Below, piece by piece: positions 31,376-40,206 of a stretch of DNA of 54,077 nt. The translations under genes and the position numbers were made by a program. The number at the start of each line of letters is the position of its first letter. Positions within the stretch are counted from its first letter, which is position 1. The notes beneath the pieces are model-generated. The model was not told the origin of the DNA, did not search any database, and saw nothing but the letters and a program-made list of their open reading frames with translations. This DNA comes from Ramlibacter sp. GTDB taxonomy: Bacteria > Pseudomonadota > Gammaproteobacteria > Burkholderiales > Burkholderiaceae_C. The stretch spans positions 1 through 54,077 of the forward strand of contig JACDFR010000024.1 of assembly GCA_013815685.1 (NCBI GenBank), given 5' to 3'.

Positions 31376-33781
31376 ATGAACGCGGTGCTCAAGCCCGAGC
31401 GGGACTCGCAAGCCTTTTACGATTCGCAGCAGCTGCCGCCCGAAAAGCGCGGCGTCTCGTTCGAGGCGCTGTTCTACCGGCAGCTGCAGATGGTGTCGAC
31501 CAGGATCCACGAGACGGAGAACATCGACCAGATCATGCTGGAGTCCAGCCAGGACATCTGCAAGCTGTTCAACGCGGACCGCCTCACGCTGTACGCAGTG
31601 AGCGAGGACCGCACCTCGATCGTATCCAAGGTCAAGACCGGCCTGAACACCAGCAAGGACCTCAAGCTGCCGATCGGCGCCCAGAGTCTTGCCGGCTATG
31701 CCGCATTCAGCAAGCAACTGATCAACATTGCCGACGTCTACGACGACGACGCGCTCAAGCGCGTCCACCCGACATTGAGCTTCCTTCAAGAGGTTGACAA
31801 GCGCTCTGGTTACCGTACCAGGCAGATGATGGTTTTGCCCATCCTCGACGGCGACAACTTGCACGGTGTGCTGCAGGTCATCAACAACAAGAGCGACCAG
31901 CCGTTCGGCGAGCTCGAAGTCGAGGGCGCCACCCAGCTGTGCAAAACGCTGGCGACAGCCATCCGCCAGCGCATGCGAAAGGCCGACGACAGCCAGCGGC
32001 GCCGGGCGACCAGGTACAGCGGACTGGTCTTCGCCGGAGTGCTGACCGAAGAGGAGCTGCAAGATTGCATCCAGAAAGCGCGCGAGCAGGCCAGGCCGGT
32101 CGAGCACATGCTGATGGCGAGCTTCCAGATCCGCCCGGCGCAGATCGGGCCGTCGCTGGCCAAGTTCTTCGGCGTCGCCTACGAGCCGTTCAATCCCGCG
32201 CGCATCCGCGTCGAGGCCCTTCAAGGCGCGCTCAAGCGCGACTTCGTGGAAGAGCAGGGCTGGATTCCGCTCGAGGAATCGCCGGAGGGCTTGCTGATCC
32301 TGTGCACCGACCCCGAAGCAGTGCGCGGCTCGCGCATCGTTCCCCAGGTGTTTCCGCGCTTTTCCAGGTTCTCCTATCGGGTGACAACGCAAACCGAGTT
32401 CGAGGAAACGCTGGCGCAGCTTTACGGCGCCGATGAGGGCGCCTCCATCGACGAGCTGCTGGCCGACTTGAGCGTGCCGATGGACGACGACGGCGGCGAT
32501 GAATCGGGCCTGGAGTCCGCCGCCGCCGACAACGAGCTGGTGAAGTTCGTCAACAAGGTCATCATCGACGCCTACAACCAGAAGGTCTCGGACATCCACA
32601 TCGAGCCTTTGCCCGGCAAGGCCAAGACCGGCATTCGCTTTCGCATCGACGGCACCCTGCAGCCCTATATCGAGGTGCCCGCGCATTTCCGGCAGGCCAT
32701 GGTCACGCGGCTGAAGATCATGTGCGACCTGGACATCTCGGAGAAGCGCAAGCCGCAGGACGGCAAGATCAAGTTCAAGAAGTTCGGCCCACTGGACATC
32801 GAGCTGCGGGTGGCCACCATCCCCTCGGCCGGCGGGGTCGAAGACGTGGTGATGCGTATCCTGGCGGCGGGCGAGCCGATCCCGCTGGAGAAGCTGGGGC
32901 TGACGCCGCACAACAAGGAGCGCCTGGAAAAGACCGTGAGCAAGCCCTACGGCTTGTTCTATGTGTGCGGGCCGACCGGTTCCGGCAAGACCACCACGCT
33001 GCATTCCATCCTGAAATTCCTGAATACGCCCGACACCAAGATCTGGACCGCCGAAGACCCGGTCGAAATCACGCAGAAGGGCTTGCGCCAGGTCCAGATC
33101 AACAGGAAGGCGGGCATCGACTTCGCCCTCATCATGCGGGCCTTCCTGCGCGCCGATCCCGACATCATCATGGTGGGCGAATCGCGCGACAAGGAAACGG
33201 TGTCGATGGGCGTCGAGGCGTCGTTGACGGGCCACCTCGTCTTCTCGACATTGCATACCAATTCGGCGCCCGAGTCCATCACGCGACTGCTCGACATGGG
33301 CATGGATCCTTTCAACTTTGCCGACGCCTTACTCGGCATCCTGGCGCAGCGGCTGGCAAAGAAGCTGTGCGATTGCAAGCTGGAATACATACCGGACGCG
33401 GAAGAGATCAAGCTCTTCGTCACCGAATACGCCGAAGAGCTGCGTCACTCCTCTGCCTGGAAGGCCGATTACGCGGGCGAAGCCAAGAAGCTTTACGATA
33501 GCTGGCTGAAGGCCTACGGGCAAGACGGGCGGCTGAAGTTCTACAAGGCGTGCGGCTGCGACAACTGCAACAAGACCGGCTATAAGGGGCGGATCGGCCT
33601 GCACGAATTGCTGATCGCCGACGACCAGGTGAAGCGGCTGATCCAGGAGCGAGCGCGGGTGGCCGAGCTGTTTTCAGCATCGGTGGAGACAGGCATGCGC
33701 ACCCTCAAAATGGATGGCATGGAGAAGATCATGCTCGGGCTGACGGACTTGAAGCAGGTGCGGTCGGTTTGCATCAAATGA
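31376..33781 (+). CDS. GspE/PilB-type secretion ATPase with N-terminal GAF domain
   Basis: An 801-residue AAA+-like motor ATPase. A GAF domain occupies about residues 35-200 (ICKLFNADRLTLYAVSEDR, MVLPILDGDNLHGVLQVINN), then a GspE N-terminal domain (about 210-360), then the ATPase core (about 385-760). Walker A is GPTGSGKTTTLH (about residue 532), the Asp box WTAEDPVEIT, and Walker B RADPDIIMVGESRD, where most relatives have GEIRD. The His box is STLHTNSAP, and a tetracysteine zinc site follows (LCDCK with CGCDNCNKTGY). A GAF sensor on a pilus/secretion motor is unusual. It closes the phospho/cAMP operon 10 bases after the phosphodiesterase. No other assembly genes are adjacent. Confidence 0.92.
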   Translation: MNAVLKPERDSQAFYDSQQLPPEKRGVSFEALFYRQLQMVSTRIHETENIDQIMLESSQDICKLFNADRLTLYAVSEDRTSIVSKVKTGLNTSKDLKLPIGAQSLAGYAAFSKQLINIADVYDDDALKRVHPTLSFLQEVDKRSGYRTRQMMVLPILDGDNLHGVLQVINNKSDQPFGELEVEGATQLCKTLATAIRQRMRKADDSQRRRATRYSGLVFAGVLTEEELQDCIQKAREQARPVEHMLMASFQIRPAQIGPSLAKFFGVAYEPFNPARIRVEALQGALKRDFVEEQGWIPLEESPEGLLILCTDPEAVRGSRIVPQVFPRFSRFSYRVTTQTEFEETLAQLYGADEGASIDELLADLSVPMDDDGGDESGLESAAADNELVKFVNKVIIDAYNQKVSDIHIEPLPGKAKTGIRFRIDGTLQPYIEVPAHFRQAMVTRLKIMCDLDISEKRKPQDGKIKFKKFGPLDIELRVATIPSAGGVEDVVMRILAAGEPIPLEKLGLTPHNKERLEKTVSKPYGLFYVCGPTGSGKTTTLHSILKFLNTPDTKIWTAEDPVEITQKGLRQVQINRKAGIDFALIMRAFLRADPDIIMVGESRDKETVSMGVEASLTGHLVFSTLHTNSAPESITRLLDMGMDPFNFADALLGILAQRLAKKLCDCKLEYIPDAEEIKLFVTEYAEELRHSSAWKADYAGEAKKLYDSWLKAYGQDGRLKFYKACGCDNCNKTGYKGRIGLHELLIADDQVKRLIQERARVAELFSASVETGMRTLKMDGMEKIMLGLTDLKQVRSVCIK

Positions 33782-33803
33782 CGAAACCAGGACGACCGGC
33801 AAG

Positions 33804-34302
33804 ATGCGGATGGTGATGTCGCTGATCAGGGACGTGTTTTCTGCTACCAAGGCGCAAGCCGCGGCGACGCAAGGGGATCCTCGTGGCGCGCCCGACGTCG
33901 TGTGCGATGCACGTGAACTGCAAAACCTCCCCGGCGGCGTTTACGACGCCATCTATTGCTCGCATAACCTCGAGCACTATTACCGCCACGACGGGGCCAG
34001 GGTTGTGCGCGGGTTTGCTCACATGCTCAACGATACGGGATTTGCCGAGATTCGGGTCCCCGACATCGCCCAGGTAGTGGCCGCTCTGCACGACCGGCAG
34101 CTCGATCTGGATGACGTCCTGTATGAGAGCTCCGCCGGTCCGATCTCGGCGCATGACGTGGTTTATGCCTGCAGACGGCGAACCTTGAAGTTATGCGCTG
34201 GCCTTCAGGTCCGAGCCCACAAGCGATCAGTACGCCTTGCTTGAGCCGGAGTGGGAACTGACCGGGCGACAGGCCGGACAGAGACAACAGTTGAGGGGCT
34301 AG
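33804..34302 (+). pseudogene. Decayed SAM-dependent methyltransferase
   Basis: The readable middle part (PDVVCDARELQNLPGGVYDA, IYCSHNLEHYYRHDGARVVR, FAEIRVPDIAQVVAALHD, SAGPISAHDVVY) is the C-terminal half of a predicted SAM methyltransferase core. The N-terminal glycine-rich SAM motif is missing. After VVYACRR the frame runs into unrelated codons and stops at 34242-34244. The family's usual tail reappears in another frame at about 34190-34302 (YALAFRSEPTSDQYALLEPE). The piece normally between them is absent, so this is an internal deletion plus 5' loss, not one sequencing error. It sits between the GAF-ATPase and a small unknown gene. Confidence 0.7.
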
Positions 34303-34303
34303 C

Positions 34304-34603
34304 GTGCTTTCTTTTTTCGATGCGAAGTCCGCAAAAACATTCGGCGGCGAGATGGCCGGGCTCTACATGGAGCGGATGCCGGTGGACACGGCATTGAAGG
34401 AAAAACAGTTCGCCGCGCAATCCGTGAAGATCATGGCGCAGATCGACCACCAGTTAAAGTCGTACAAGCAGCGCAACAAGCTCAACTTCTACAAGGTCGC
34501 CCAAATGGCGAACGCGTTCAAGTGGGCGTTGAAGGATGCGGGCTATGAGGACGCTTACATCGACAGGCTGACCCAGTGGTTTGTCGTGGCCGTCAAAGCC
34601 TGA
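34304..34603 (+). CDS. Conserved-looking hypothetical protein (99 aa)
   Basis: A GTG-start frame with a good GAGG site 8 bases upstream. The product (MLSFFDAKSAKTFGGEMAGL, then KEKQFAAQSVKIMAQIDHQL, FYKVAQMANAFKWALKDAGY and IDRLTQWFVVAVKA) is helical, amphipathic and basic, without membrane helices or Cys. I do not recognise a family. It lies 26 bases before the TPR-OGT gene on the same strand, so it is probably cotranscribed with it. A role in pilus glycosylation is possible by position only. Confidence 0.7.
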   Translation: MLSFFDAKSAKTFGGEMAGLYMERMPVDTALKEKQFAAQSVKIMAQIDHQLKSYKQRNKLNFYKVAQMANAFKWALKDAGYEDAYIDRLTQWFVVAVKA

Positions 34604-34629
34604 CACCACATCGCCGCAAAAGATTTCGC

Positions 34630-36708
34630 ATGTTCAAGTGGCTGGCGGCTCAATACGAAAGTCGCAGGGCACGGCTGCAGTCGCGCCTGGAAGATTCCCT
34701 TCGGCCCGCGGTTGATCCAGTGGCGCAAATCGCATCAGCCGATTGGCGCCGGCGCGGCAACGCGCATCTCGATGCGGGTCGGTTGGACGCCGCCGCCGAC
34801 TGTTATCGCCATGGCATCGAGGCCGACCCTTCCAGCCCCATCTGCTATTCCAATTTGGGTTATGTGCTCGGGGAACTGGGTCGCCAGAGCGAGTCGCTGG
34901 AGATGCTGCTCAAGGCCGTCCAGCTCGATCCTACGGATTTCGATGCCCATTACATGCTTGGCAACATCGCCCGTGCGCGAGGCGAGTGGCTGCAGGCCAT
35001 CGCCAGCTATCGCCGGACCTTGAAGATCAACCCGGAGTTCGATGTTTGCCGGCGTGATCTGTGCGTGTCGCTGGCGCAGGCAGGCCAGATACGCGAGGCT
35101 CGGCTGGTGCTGGACCAAGGTCCCGCGTTCGCGCCCAATACCGTCGACTACTATTTTTTCCGGGGAAATTTGCAGCTCGCGGAAGAGCAATTCGACGCGG
35201 CGATCGAGAATTTCATTCAAGCCGCGCAGCTGAAGCCGCAAGACCCGGCGATTCTCATCAACCTGGGCGTCGCCTATATCAGGAAGCCCGACGTCTTCGC
35301 GGCGATCAAGACCTACCGCCAGGTTCTGGAGTTGGAGCCCACCAACGTGCAAGCCCATGCCAACCTGGCGGCCGCTTTTCAAATTGCGGGGCAGCAGGAA
35401 TCGGCGGTTCAAAGCTACCGGTGCGCCCTGGAGATCAATCCCGAGTACCTGAACGCGCACCAGAACCTGCTCTTCATCCTGACGTCAGTGCCCGGCTTTT
35501 CGCCCGCCGAGTATTTGCAGGAAGCCCGAAAGTACGGCGCCAGGATCAGTGCCCGCGCGAAGCCTTACACGCGATGGCTTTGCACGCCGCCTGCGCAAGC
35601 CCCTCGCCCGTTGCGTGTGGGATTCGTCTCGGGCGACTTGCGCAACCATCCCGTCGGCCTGTTCCTCGAGGCTATCCTGGCGCGCGTCGACTCCGGTAAG
35701 TTGACGTTGATCGCCTACTCCAGCGGCGTCAAAGAGGATGCGGTATCCGAACGCCTCAAGCCCCTGTTTTCCGCGTGGAACCCGGTGGCAATGTTGGCGG
35801 ATGAGGCGCTGGCGGACAAGATATACGGTGACCGGATCGATATCCTCATCGACCTGGCTGGACATACGGGGCTCAACCGCTTGCCCGTTTTCGCGTGGAA
35901 GCCCGCTCCCTTGCAGGTGGCATGGCTGGGTTATTGGGCGACCACCGGCGTCTCGGAGATTGACTACATCCTGGTGGACACGGTCTCGGCGCCCCGCTCC
36001 GAAGCGCGACTTTTCTCCGAAGCACTCTGGTACTTGCCGGAGACACGCCTGTGCCTCAGCCCGCCGGTCACTGCTCGCCCCATCGGGGTTCAAGGCCTGC
36101 CCGCGCTGCGCAACGGCCACATCACGTTTGGCTCGTATCAACAGCTCAATAAAATAAACAGCCGGACTTTGGCGGTCTGGTCCCGAATCCTCGCGCGCAT
36201 GCCTTCAGCGCGACTTCGCATCCAGAGCCTGCCGCTCACCTATCCCGACGCCGCTGCGAGCATGCGCGACCGGCTGGTTGCCGCCGGCATCGCAGCCGAC
36301 AGGATCGATCTGTGCGGCGGGGCTTCCCGTGACGACTATCTCGCTTCTTACTCGCAGGTCGATGTGGTGCTGGATACATTCCCGTTTCCGGGCGGCACGA
36401 CAACCGCCGAAGCCTTGTGGATGGGCGTCCCCACCGTCACCCTTTCCGGCGGCTCGCTTCTGGCAAGACAGGGTGCGAGCCTGATGCGATGCGTGGGTCT
36501 GGCAGACTGGGTGGCGGGCGACGAAGACGAGTTCGTGGAAATTGCAGTCAGTCGGACCTGCGACCTCCCTGGATTGGAGGCACTACGGGCTGGCCTGCGC
36601 GGTCGAGCGCTAAAGTCGCCGCTCTTCGACGCGGCGCGGTTTGCCCGAAATCTGGAGGAGGCCTTGACCAGCATGGCCCGCAGCCATGACAAAAATGTCG
36701 AACAATAA
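34630..36708 (+). CDS. TPR-containing O-GlcNAc transferase-like (SPINDLY/OGT, GT41) protein
   Basis: A 692-residue cytoplasmic protein starting at MFKWLAAQYESRRARLQSRL. TPR repeats fill about residues 35-290 (for example AAADCYRHGIEADPSSPICYSNLGY and SAVQSYRCALEINPEYLNAH). The GT41 domain follows (about 335-690): LRVGFVSGDLRNHPVG, DILIDLAGHTGLNRL, PAPLQVAWLGYWATTG, ITFGSYQQLNKIN, VDVVLDTFPFPGGTTTAEAL and PTVTLSGGSLLARQGASL. The family puts sugars on Ser/Thr of proteins from nucleotide sugars. It stands directly upstream of the pilin gene, which suggests the pilin or a partner as substrate, though GT41 acts in the cytoplasm. The target is unknown. Confidence 0.93.
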   Translation: MFKWLAAQYESRRARLQSRLEDSLRPAVDPVAQIASADWRRRGNAHLDAGRLDAAADCYRHGIEADPSSPICYSNLGYVLGELGRQSESLEMLLKAVQLDPTDFDAHYMLGNIARARGEWLQAIASYRRTLKINPEFDVCRRDLCVSLAQAGQIREARLVLDQGPAFAPNTVDYYFFRGNLQLAEEQFDAAIENFIQAAQLKPQDPAILINLGVAYIRKPDVFAAIKTYRQVLELEPTNVQAHANLAAAFQIAGQQESAVQSYRCALEINPEYLNAHQNLLFILTSVPGFSPAEYLQEARKYGARISARAKPYTRWLCTPPAQAPRPLRVGFVSGDLRNHPVGLFLEAILARVDSGKLTLIAYSSGVKEDAVSERLKPLFSAWNPVAMLADEALADKIYGDRIDILIDLAGHTGLNRLPVFAWKPAPLQVAWLGYWATTGVSEIDYILVDTVSAPRSEARLFSEALWYLPETRLCLSPPVTARPIGVQGLPALRNGHITFGSYQQLNKINSRTLAVWSRILARMPSARLRIQSLPLTYPDAAASMRDRLVAAGIAADRIDLCGGASRDDYLASYSQVDVVLDTFPFPGGTTTAEALWMGVPTVTLSGGSLLARQGASLMRCVGLADWVAGDEDEFVEIAVSRTCDLPGLEALRAGLRGRALKSPLFDAARFARNLEEALTSMARSHDKNVEQ

Positions 36709-36795
36709 AGATCCCCGCGTCGAAAAACGTCATCTTCTCCAACCTTAAGGCCTAACGCGCTGGGCTTTTTGCCCTTTAACGGGCGTAAAGCAGGT

Positions 36796-36811
36796 TGGCA
36801 CGAACTCTGCA
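36796..36811 (+). promoter_or_regulatory. Sigma-54 (RpoN) promoter of the pilin gene
   Basis: TGGCACGAACTCTGCA matches the -24/-12 pattern TGGCAC-N5-TTGCA, with the essential GG and GC separated by exactly 10 bases. It is 38 bases before the pilin ATG. Type IV pilin genes are typically RpoN/PilR-controlled. Confidence 0.88.
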
Positions 36812-36849
36812 GTAAGAGCAAGGCCAGTGTCTTAACCAAGGAGTTTTCT

Positions 36850-37278
36850 ATGAAGCGTTCCATGCAGCAGGGTTTTACTTTGATCGAACTGATGATCGTT
36901 GTCGCGATCATCGGTATTTTGGCCGCTGTGGCCTTGCCCGCCTACCAGGACTACACGGTCCGCGCCAAGACCAGTGAAGTGGTTTTGGCCGCCTCGGGCG
37001 GAAAAACCGCAGTCGCCGAGGCCTACCAGTCTCTGGGCCGCATGCCTACCGCGGGTTCCGCGGGCCTGAACAACCAGTCGTCCCCGTACGTTGCCAGCGT
37101 GGTATACGCCACCTCCGCGACGAACATCGGTGCCATCACGGCAACAGCCTCAGCCAAAGAGCCCAAGATTGCTGGCAGCACCATCATCTTGACCGGCACG
37201 GCCGATTCGGCTGGCGTGGTGACCTGGGTTTGCACCGGCACCATCGATTCGAAATACAAGCCGGCGAATTGCCGCTAA
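36850..37278 (+). CDS. pilA: Type IV pilin (major pilin-like)
   Basis: A 142-residue prepilin starting at [19 protein letters not shown], where the bar marks the prepilin peptidase cut. The mature protein has N-terminal Phe and the conserved Glu5, then the hydrophobic spine to [16 protein letters not shown]. The C-terminal D-loop is bounded by two cysteines ([14 protein letters not shown]). AAGGAG precedes the ATG, a sigma-54 promoter lies upstream and a strong terminator downstream, so it is monocistronic. Many Ser/Thr residues in the globular part offer O-glycosylation sites, and glycosylation genes flank it. Confidence 0.97.
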   Translation: MKRSMQQGFTLIELMIVVAIIGILAAVALPAYQDYTVRAKTSEVVLAASGGKTAVAEAYQSLGRMPTAGSAGLNNQSSPYVASVVYATSATNIGAITATASAKEPKIAGSTIILTGTADSAGVVTWVCTGTIDSKYKPANCR

Positions 37279-37301
37279 ATTTCCATTTCGTTCAGCGTTC
37301 C

Positions 37302-37333
37302 AAAAAAGCTCCGCTCCGCGGGGCTTTTTTTTT
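37302..37333 (+). terminator. Rho-independent terminator after pilA
   Basis: AAAAAAGCTCCGC pairs with GCGGGGCTTTTTT (one G-T wobble) around a TCC loop and runs into nine T residues, 24 bases after the pilA stop. Confidence 0.92.
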
Positions 37334-37348
37334 CCATGTTGGCGTACC

Positions 37349-39295
37349 TTGACCCCTTCGCATCGTTCGTTGCTATTGCAGATCGCTTTCGTGGCCGCCT
37401 TATGGGTGACCTTGATTGCCGTCTTCTGGGCAGGCCTGCAGGGCCAATTCGTGTTTGACGATCACGTCAATATCGTCGGCAACCCATCGCTGAAACCAGG
37501 CCTTGACTTATGGTCTTCAGTCATGTGGGCCGCGGCCAGCAGCATCTCAAGCCCCTTGGGCCGACCCTTCAGCATGGTGAGCTTCGCGTTGAACCTCCAC
37601 TTCTTCGGTGATTCGGCGTACTCGTTCAAAGTCACCAATCTGCTGATCCACCTGGCCAATTCGCTGCTGGTTCTTGTGCTGGTTCGGCAACTCTTGCGCT
37701 GTCTCGAAGCCGCCGGACCGCGAAGCCCGCGGTGGTCCTGGGCCCCGGCAGCGGCGACAGCCGCAGCATGGGCGTTGCACCCGCTGAACGCCACGCCGGC
37801 ACTGTATGTCGTTCAGCGAATGACGAGCCTGTCGGCGTTCTTCTTGTTTGCGGCCCTGTCGCTCTACCTGTATGGCCGTCGGGTGAAAGGAAGGCGGGCG
37901 CTCTGGGCGATCGGGGCCAGCCTTCTGGTGTGTTGGCCGGCGGCGGTACTTTCGAAGGAAACGGGCCTGCTGCTTCCCGCCTACATCTTTCTGTGCGAAT
38001 GGCTTCTGATCGGCTCCTTGCGCAAGCTGTCCCGCGCGGTGAAATGGTCGAGTCTGGGCTTCGTCGCCGGTTTGTTGAGCTTCCTATGCTGGTCGAATTG
38101 GGAATTCATCACGCGCGGCTACGGCGTGCGCGACTTCGACCTGCTCGAGCGCCTCATGACACAGGCCAGGGTGCTCTGGTTCTACGTCCGGCAACTGCTG
38201 CTGCCCGCGCCGCACGTCTTCGGTCTCTTTCATGATGACATTCCCGTTTCACGCGGGCTGCTTGATCCACGGGAGACACTGCCCGCTATCCTGGCGTGGT
38301 TCGCCCTGGCGGTGGTTGCGTTCCGGCAGCGTGCGCGCAGGCCCTTGTTAGTGTTCGCCGTTTTCTGGTTCCTCGTTTCTCACTCGCTGGAATCGACCCT
38401 GCTGCCGCTCGAAATGGCGTACGAGCACCGCAATTACGTCGCGTCGATGGGAGTCATCCTTTGGCTCTGCAGCCTCGCATGGCCGGCGCGCGCTGACTCG
38501 GCATGGCCGGTCCCCAGGGCGGCCCTGGTGGCGAGCTTCGTGCTTTTCTGCGGCTTGTTGACGAGCTTGCGCTCATTGCAGTGGGCCGATGAATTCCAGC
38601 GCGCGCAGGCAGAGGTCGCTTATCACCCGGAGTCTGCCCGCGCCAATTACCAGGCGGCGACAGCGATGATGCAAAGGACCTTCGAGACCGGTGGGGGCAA
38701 CCCCATGGCCTACCACTTCGTCCAGTTTCACTTGAAGAAGGCCAGCGATCTGGACAAGCGCGGCAAAGCACCGCTCATAGGCCTGCTGTACCTGGACTGC
38801 GCTGCGGGGATGCAAAAGAACCCGGCTGTCCAGCTGCAGTTGCGCGAGCGGTTCGCTTCGGCGCCCTTCACGCACGGCGATGCCGCCGTGGTGCAGAGCC
38901 TGTCGCCGCTTCTGGTGGAAAAGCGGCTGTGCCTGAACGACCGGGAAGTCAAGGCGCTCCTCGAGGCAGGAATCTCCAACCCGCGCGCCAGCGGCTCGAT
39001 GCGCGGGCTCATTTATTCGGTTGCCATGGACTACGCCATGGCCGGCATGCGCTCGATGCCGCTTGCGCTTTCGTATGCCCAGGCCGCGGTCGCCAGCGAT
39101 CCGGCCAACGTGCCTTTTCGCGTGAACCTGATTCACCTCTACATCCAATCAGATAGAGTCGGCGACGCGAAGTCGGAATACATTAACCTCGCACGAAGGC
39201 CCGTGGCGCTGGGCGACAAGCGTTCAATGGCGGAGTTGGAAAAATTGCTCGATTCGATTGGCCAAGATGTTGAGACAAGCCGGCGGGGTGGCTGA
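37349..39295 (+). CDS. Multi-pass GT-C-like (TMTC/PMT-type) membrane protein with TPR-like C-terminus
   Basis: A 648-residue protein with about ten to eleven membrane helices in residues 10-410 and a soluble periplasmic tail. The first loop contains FVFDDHVNIVGNPSLKPG with an Asp-Asp pair and GRPFSMVSFALNLHFFGDSA, the layout of TMTC and protein-O-mannosyltransferase GT-C enzymes that use lipid-linked sugars. The tail (about 430-640) has TPR-like helices (AYHFVQFHLKKASDLDKRG, SYAQAAVASDPANVPFRVN). The start is uncertain: TTG at 37349 lacks a clear ribosome site and no ATG lies nearby in frame. It is between pilA and a DPM-like GT2, so a pilin or surface glycosylation role is likely. Confidence 0.75.
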   Translation: MTPSHRSLLLQIAFVAALWVTLIAVFWAGLQGQFVFDDHVNIVGNPSLKPGLDLWSSVMWAAASSISSPLGRPFSMVSFALNLHFFGDSAYSFKVTNLLIHLANSLLVLVLVRQLLRCLEAAGPRSPRWSWAPAAATAAAWALHPLNATPALYVVQRMTSLSAFFLFAALSLYLYGRRVKGRRALWAIGASLLVCWPAAVLSKETGLLLPAYIFLCEWLLIGSLRKLSRAVKWSSLGFVAGLLSFLCWSNWEFITRGYGVRDFDLLERLMTQARVLWFYVRQLLLPAPHVFGLFHDDIPVSRGLLDPRETLPAILAWFALAVVAFRQRARRPLLVFAVFWFLVSHSLESTLLPLEMAYEHRNYVASMGVILWLCSLAWPARADSAWPVPRAALVASFVLFCGLLTSLRSLQWADEFQRAQAEVAYHPESARANYQAATAMMQRTFETGGGNPMAYHFVQFHLKKASDLDKRGKAPLIGLLYLDCAAGMQKNPAVQLQLRERFASAPFTHGDAAVVQSLSPLLVEKRLCLNDREVKALLEAGISNPRASGSMRGLIYSVAMDYAMAGMRSMPLALSYAQAAVASDPANVPFRVNLIHLYIQSDRVGDAKSEYINLARRPVALGDKRSMAELEKLLDSIGQDVETSRRGG

Positions 39296-40172
39296 CAGCT
39301 ACTCGATCGTGATTCCTGCCCGCAATGAGGCCGGCGGGCTGGCCTTGCTGTTGCCCAGGATTGCCGCGCATATGCCGGCCGGCACCGAAATCATCGTGGT
39401 GAACGACGGCTCGGACGACAGCACGATCGACGTCTGCGCGTCGCACGGCGTTCGGGTACTGACCCATGCGTACCCGAAAGGCAACGGGGCGGCCATCAAA
39501 ACCGGCGCGCGCGCCGCGCGCGGCAACATCCTCATATTCATGGACGCGGACGGCCAGCATCAGCCTGAAGATATCGACGACCTGCTTGCGCTATTCAGCC
39601 AGGGCTATGACATGGTGGTCGGGGCGCGGCAGTCCGGCTCGCAAGCGGGCCTTCATCGGGCCGCGGCCAACGACGTCTTCAGCCGATTCGCCAGCTGGAT
39701 GGTGATGCAGCCCATCGCCGATCTAACTTCCGGATTCAGGGTGGCGCGCGCCACCAGGTTTCGCCAGTTCCTGTACCTGTTGCCCAACGGATTCTCGTAC
39801 CCGACGACCATCACCATGAGCTTTTTTCGCGCCGGCTACAGCGTTGGCTATGTCCCGATCCATTCGCCCCGCAGAAACAGCGGCGCCAGCCATATCCACC
39901 CCTTGCGCGACGGCGTGCGCTTCTTGTTGATCATCATCAAGATCGGCACGCTCTTCTCGCCGCAAAGGCTGTTTCTTCCCATCAGCGCAGGCTTCTTCCT
40001 GGTGGGGCTGGCCTATTACATCTACACCTACCTGGGCGAGGGACGCTTCACCAACATGAGCGCATTGCTCTTCATCTCGGCCATCTTCACCTTCCTGATC
40101 GGAGTCGTGTCCGAGCAAATCTCGGCCCTGCATTACAAGAACATAGACACCGTCGACCATGATGCGCAATAA
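39267..40172 (+). CDS. GT2 glycosyltransferase, dolichyl/polyprenyl-phosphate sugar synthase-like
   Basis: A 301-residue protein starting at the ATG of MLRQAGGVADSYSIVIPARN, inside the 3' end of the previous gene (29-base overlap). A TTG three codons earlier is possible. GT2 motifs are VVNDGSDDSTIDVCA, ARGNILIFMDADGQHQPED (DxD) and DLTSGFRVARAT. Two membrane helices at about residues 240-285 anchor it, as in GtrB/DPM1-type enzymes that load a sugar onto a polyprenyl phosphate. That donor would feed a GT-C enzyme such as the overlapping upstream gene, and the overlap supports the pairing. Confidence 0.88.
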   Translation: MLRQAGGVADSYSIVIPARNEAGGLALLLPRIAAHMPAGTEIIVVNDGSDDSTIDVCASHGVRVLTHAYPKGNGAAIKTGARAARGNILIFMDADGQHQPEDIDDLLALFSQGYDMVVGARQSGSQAGLHRAAANDVFSRFASWMVMQPIADLTSGFRVARATRFRQFLYLLPNGFSYPTTITMSFFRAGYSVGYVPIHSPRRNSGASHIHPLRDGVRFLLIIIKIGTLFSPQRLFLPISAGFFLVGLAYYIYTYLGEGRFTNMSALLFISAIFTFLIGVVSEQISALHYKNIDTVDHDAQ

Positions 40173-40206
40173 CGGGAACCTTGCGCCGGCAGGCGGGTAG
40201 CGCGTC

